A stretch of 5,007 nt of DNA from Acidimicrobiia bacterium (GTDB lineage: Bacteria > Actinomycetota > Acidimicrobiia > IMCC26256 > BP-133). Below the pieces are notes generated by a model that saw nothing but the letters and a program-made list of their open reading frames with translations, ran no database searches and had not been told where the DNA came from. Positions within the stretch are counted from its first letter, which is position 1; each line of letters begins with the position of its first letter. The stretch spans positions 1 through 5,007 of the forward strand of contig JAICGL010000335.1 in the NCBI GenBank assembly GCA_025923175.1. The letters run 5' to 3'. Shown here in pieces: positions 4,701 through 5,007 of this stretch. Position numbers and translations under genes: made by a program.

Positions 4701-5007
4701 GTGAGCGAGACACCGATTGAGGAGATGACGGCGGCACCCGAGATTGCGTTGGAAACGCTGGAAGCTGACATCTGTGAGCTGGCCGCCCGCCAAGCCGCCG
4801 AGGAGTACCAGCTGCTAATGAAACTGGCCGAATTTGATCGGCGCGAAGGTTGGGTCGGGTGGGGAATTCAGTCGTGTGCGCACTGGTTCGCCTGGAAATG
4901 CGGCCTAGGGATCGGTGCCGCTCGGGAAAAGGTGCGGGTGGCCCGGCGCCTCGAGGAGATGCCGCTGGTGGCAGGCGCCTTCGCCAAGGGTGAGCTGAGC
5001 TACTCGA
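4701..5007 (+). CDS. DUF222 / 13E12-family protein, probable HNH endonuclease (3' partial)
   Basis: The first 102 codons are open to the right edge. They match the N-terminal DUF222 domain of the 13E12 family: an acidic leader (1-25), a helical part with EYQLLMKLAEFDRREGW (35-51), then the hallmark SCAHWFAWKCGLGIGAAREK (58-77), followed by VRVARRLEEMPLVAGAFAKG and ELSYS. Family members are typically about 400-500 residues and usually end in an HNH nuclease domain, which would lie beyond the window, so nuclease activity is presumed and not seen. These genes occur in many copies in actinobacterial genomes, are often near mobile or repetitive DNA, and have no firmly established role. The family call rests on the CAHW...WKCG...AREKVRVAR pattern and is firm. 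Confidence 0.92.
   Translation, partial: MSETPIEEMTAAPEIALETLEADICELAARQAAEEYQLLMKLAEFDRREGWVGWGIQSCAHWFAWKCGLGIGAAREKVRVARRLEEMPLVAGAFAKGELSYS

Noticed and set aside
1..5007. CRISPR arrays, tRNA or rRNA genes, insertion sequence ends
   Set aside because: I found no regularly spaced repeats, no cloverleaf-like sequence and no transposase or paired terminal repeats in the window.

Overview
This is a GC-rich, densely coding stretch that looks like an actinobacterial chromosome. The evidence is the GTG and TTG starts, the strong G/C bias at third codon positions, a DUF222/13E12-type HNH gene (a family abundant in Actinomycetota), and an actinobacterial-style Doc toxin. I cannot place it more finely than 'probable Actinomycetota' from sequence alone.

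Left part (1-2067, all + strand): two tandem, clearly paralogous genes for small exported proteins. Each carries one CxxCH haem-attachment motif and one EF-hand-like calcium loop (DSDGDG). The first is cut by the left window edge. A 7-bp-stem hairpin lies between them. Only 27 bases after the second gene begins a nitrile hydratase operon: the alpha subunit, with the metal-binding CTLCSC claw and a following Tyr (cobalt type), and the beta subunit, whose start overlaps the alpha stop (ATGA). These two subunits form the enzyme that hydrates nitriles to amides. No activator/cobalt-insertion gene and no amidase is visible beside them.

Middle part (2049-2689, - strand): a two-gene toxin-antitoxin module, a ribbon-helix-helix antitoxin followed by a Doc/Fic toxin. 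The genes overlap by 11 bases, and the toxin's 3' end overlaps the 3' end of the nitrile hydratase beta gene by 19 bases. A perfect GGTATCA-GAT-TGATACC palindrome sits over the predicted -10 box of the module promoter and is a strong candidate for the autorepression operator.

Right part (2820-5007, + strand): a 548-residue SMC/Rad50-like protein that keeps a Walker B-like motif and an ATPase C-terminal lobe but has no recognisable Walker A P-loop or ABC signature. A roughly 230-base non-coding stretch follows, ending in a GGTCA repeat/palindrome. The last gene is the start of a DUF222 (13E12 family) protein that runs off the right edge.

The most interesting points are the duplicated haem/EF-hand pair directly upstream of an activator-less cobalt-type nitrile hydratase, the degenerate stand-alone SMC-like protein beside a toxin-antitoxin module, and a four-unit 15-base in-frame repeat within the SMC-like gene. 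I see no convincing wholly new multi-gene system.
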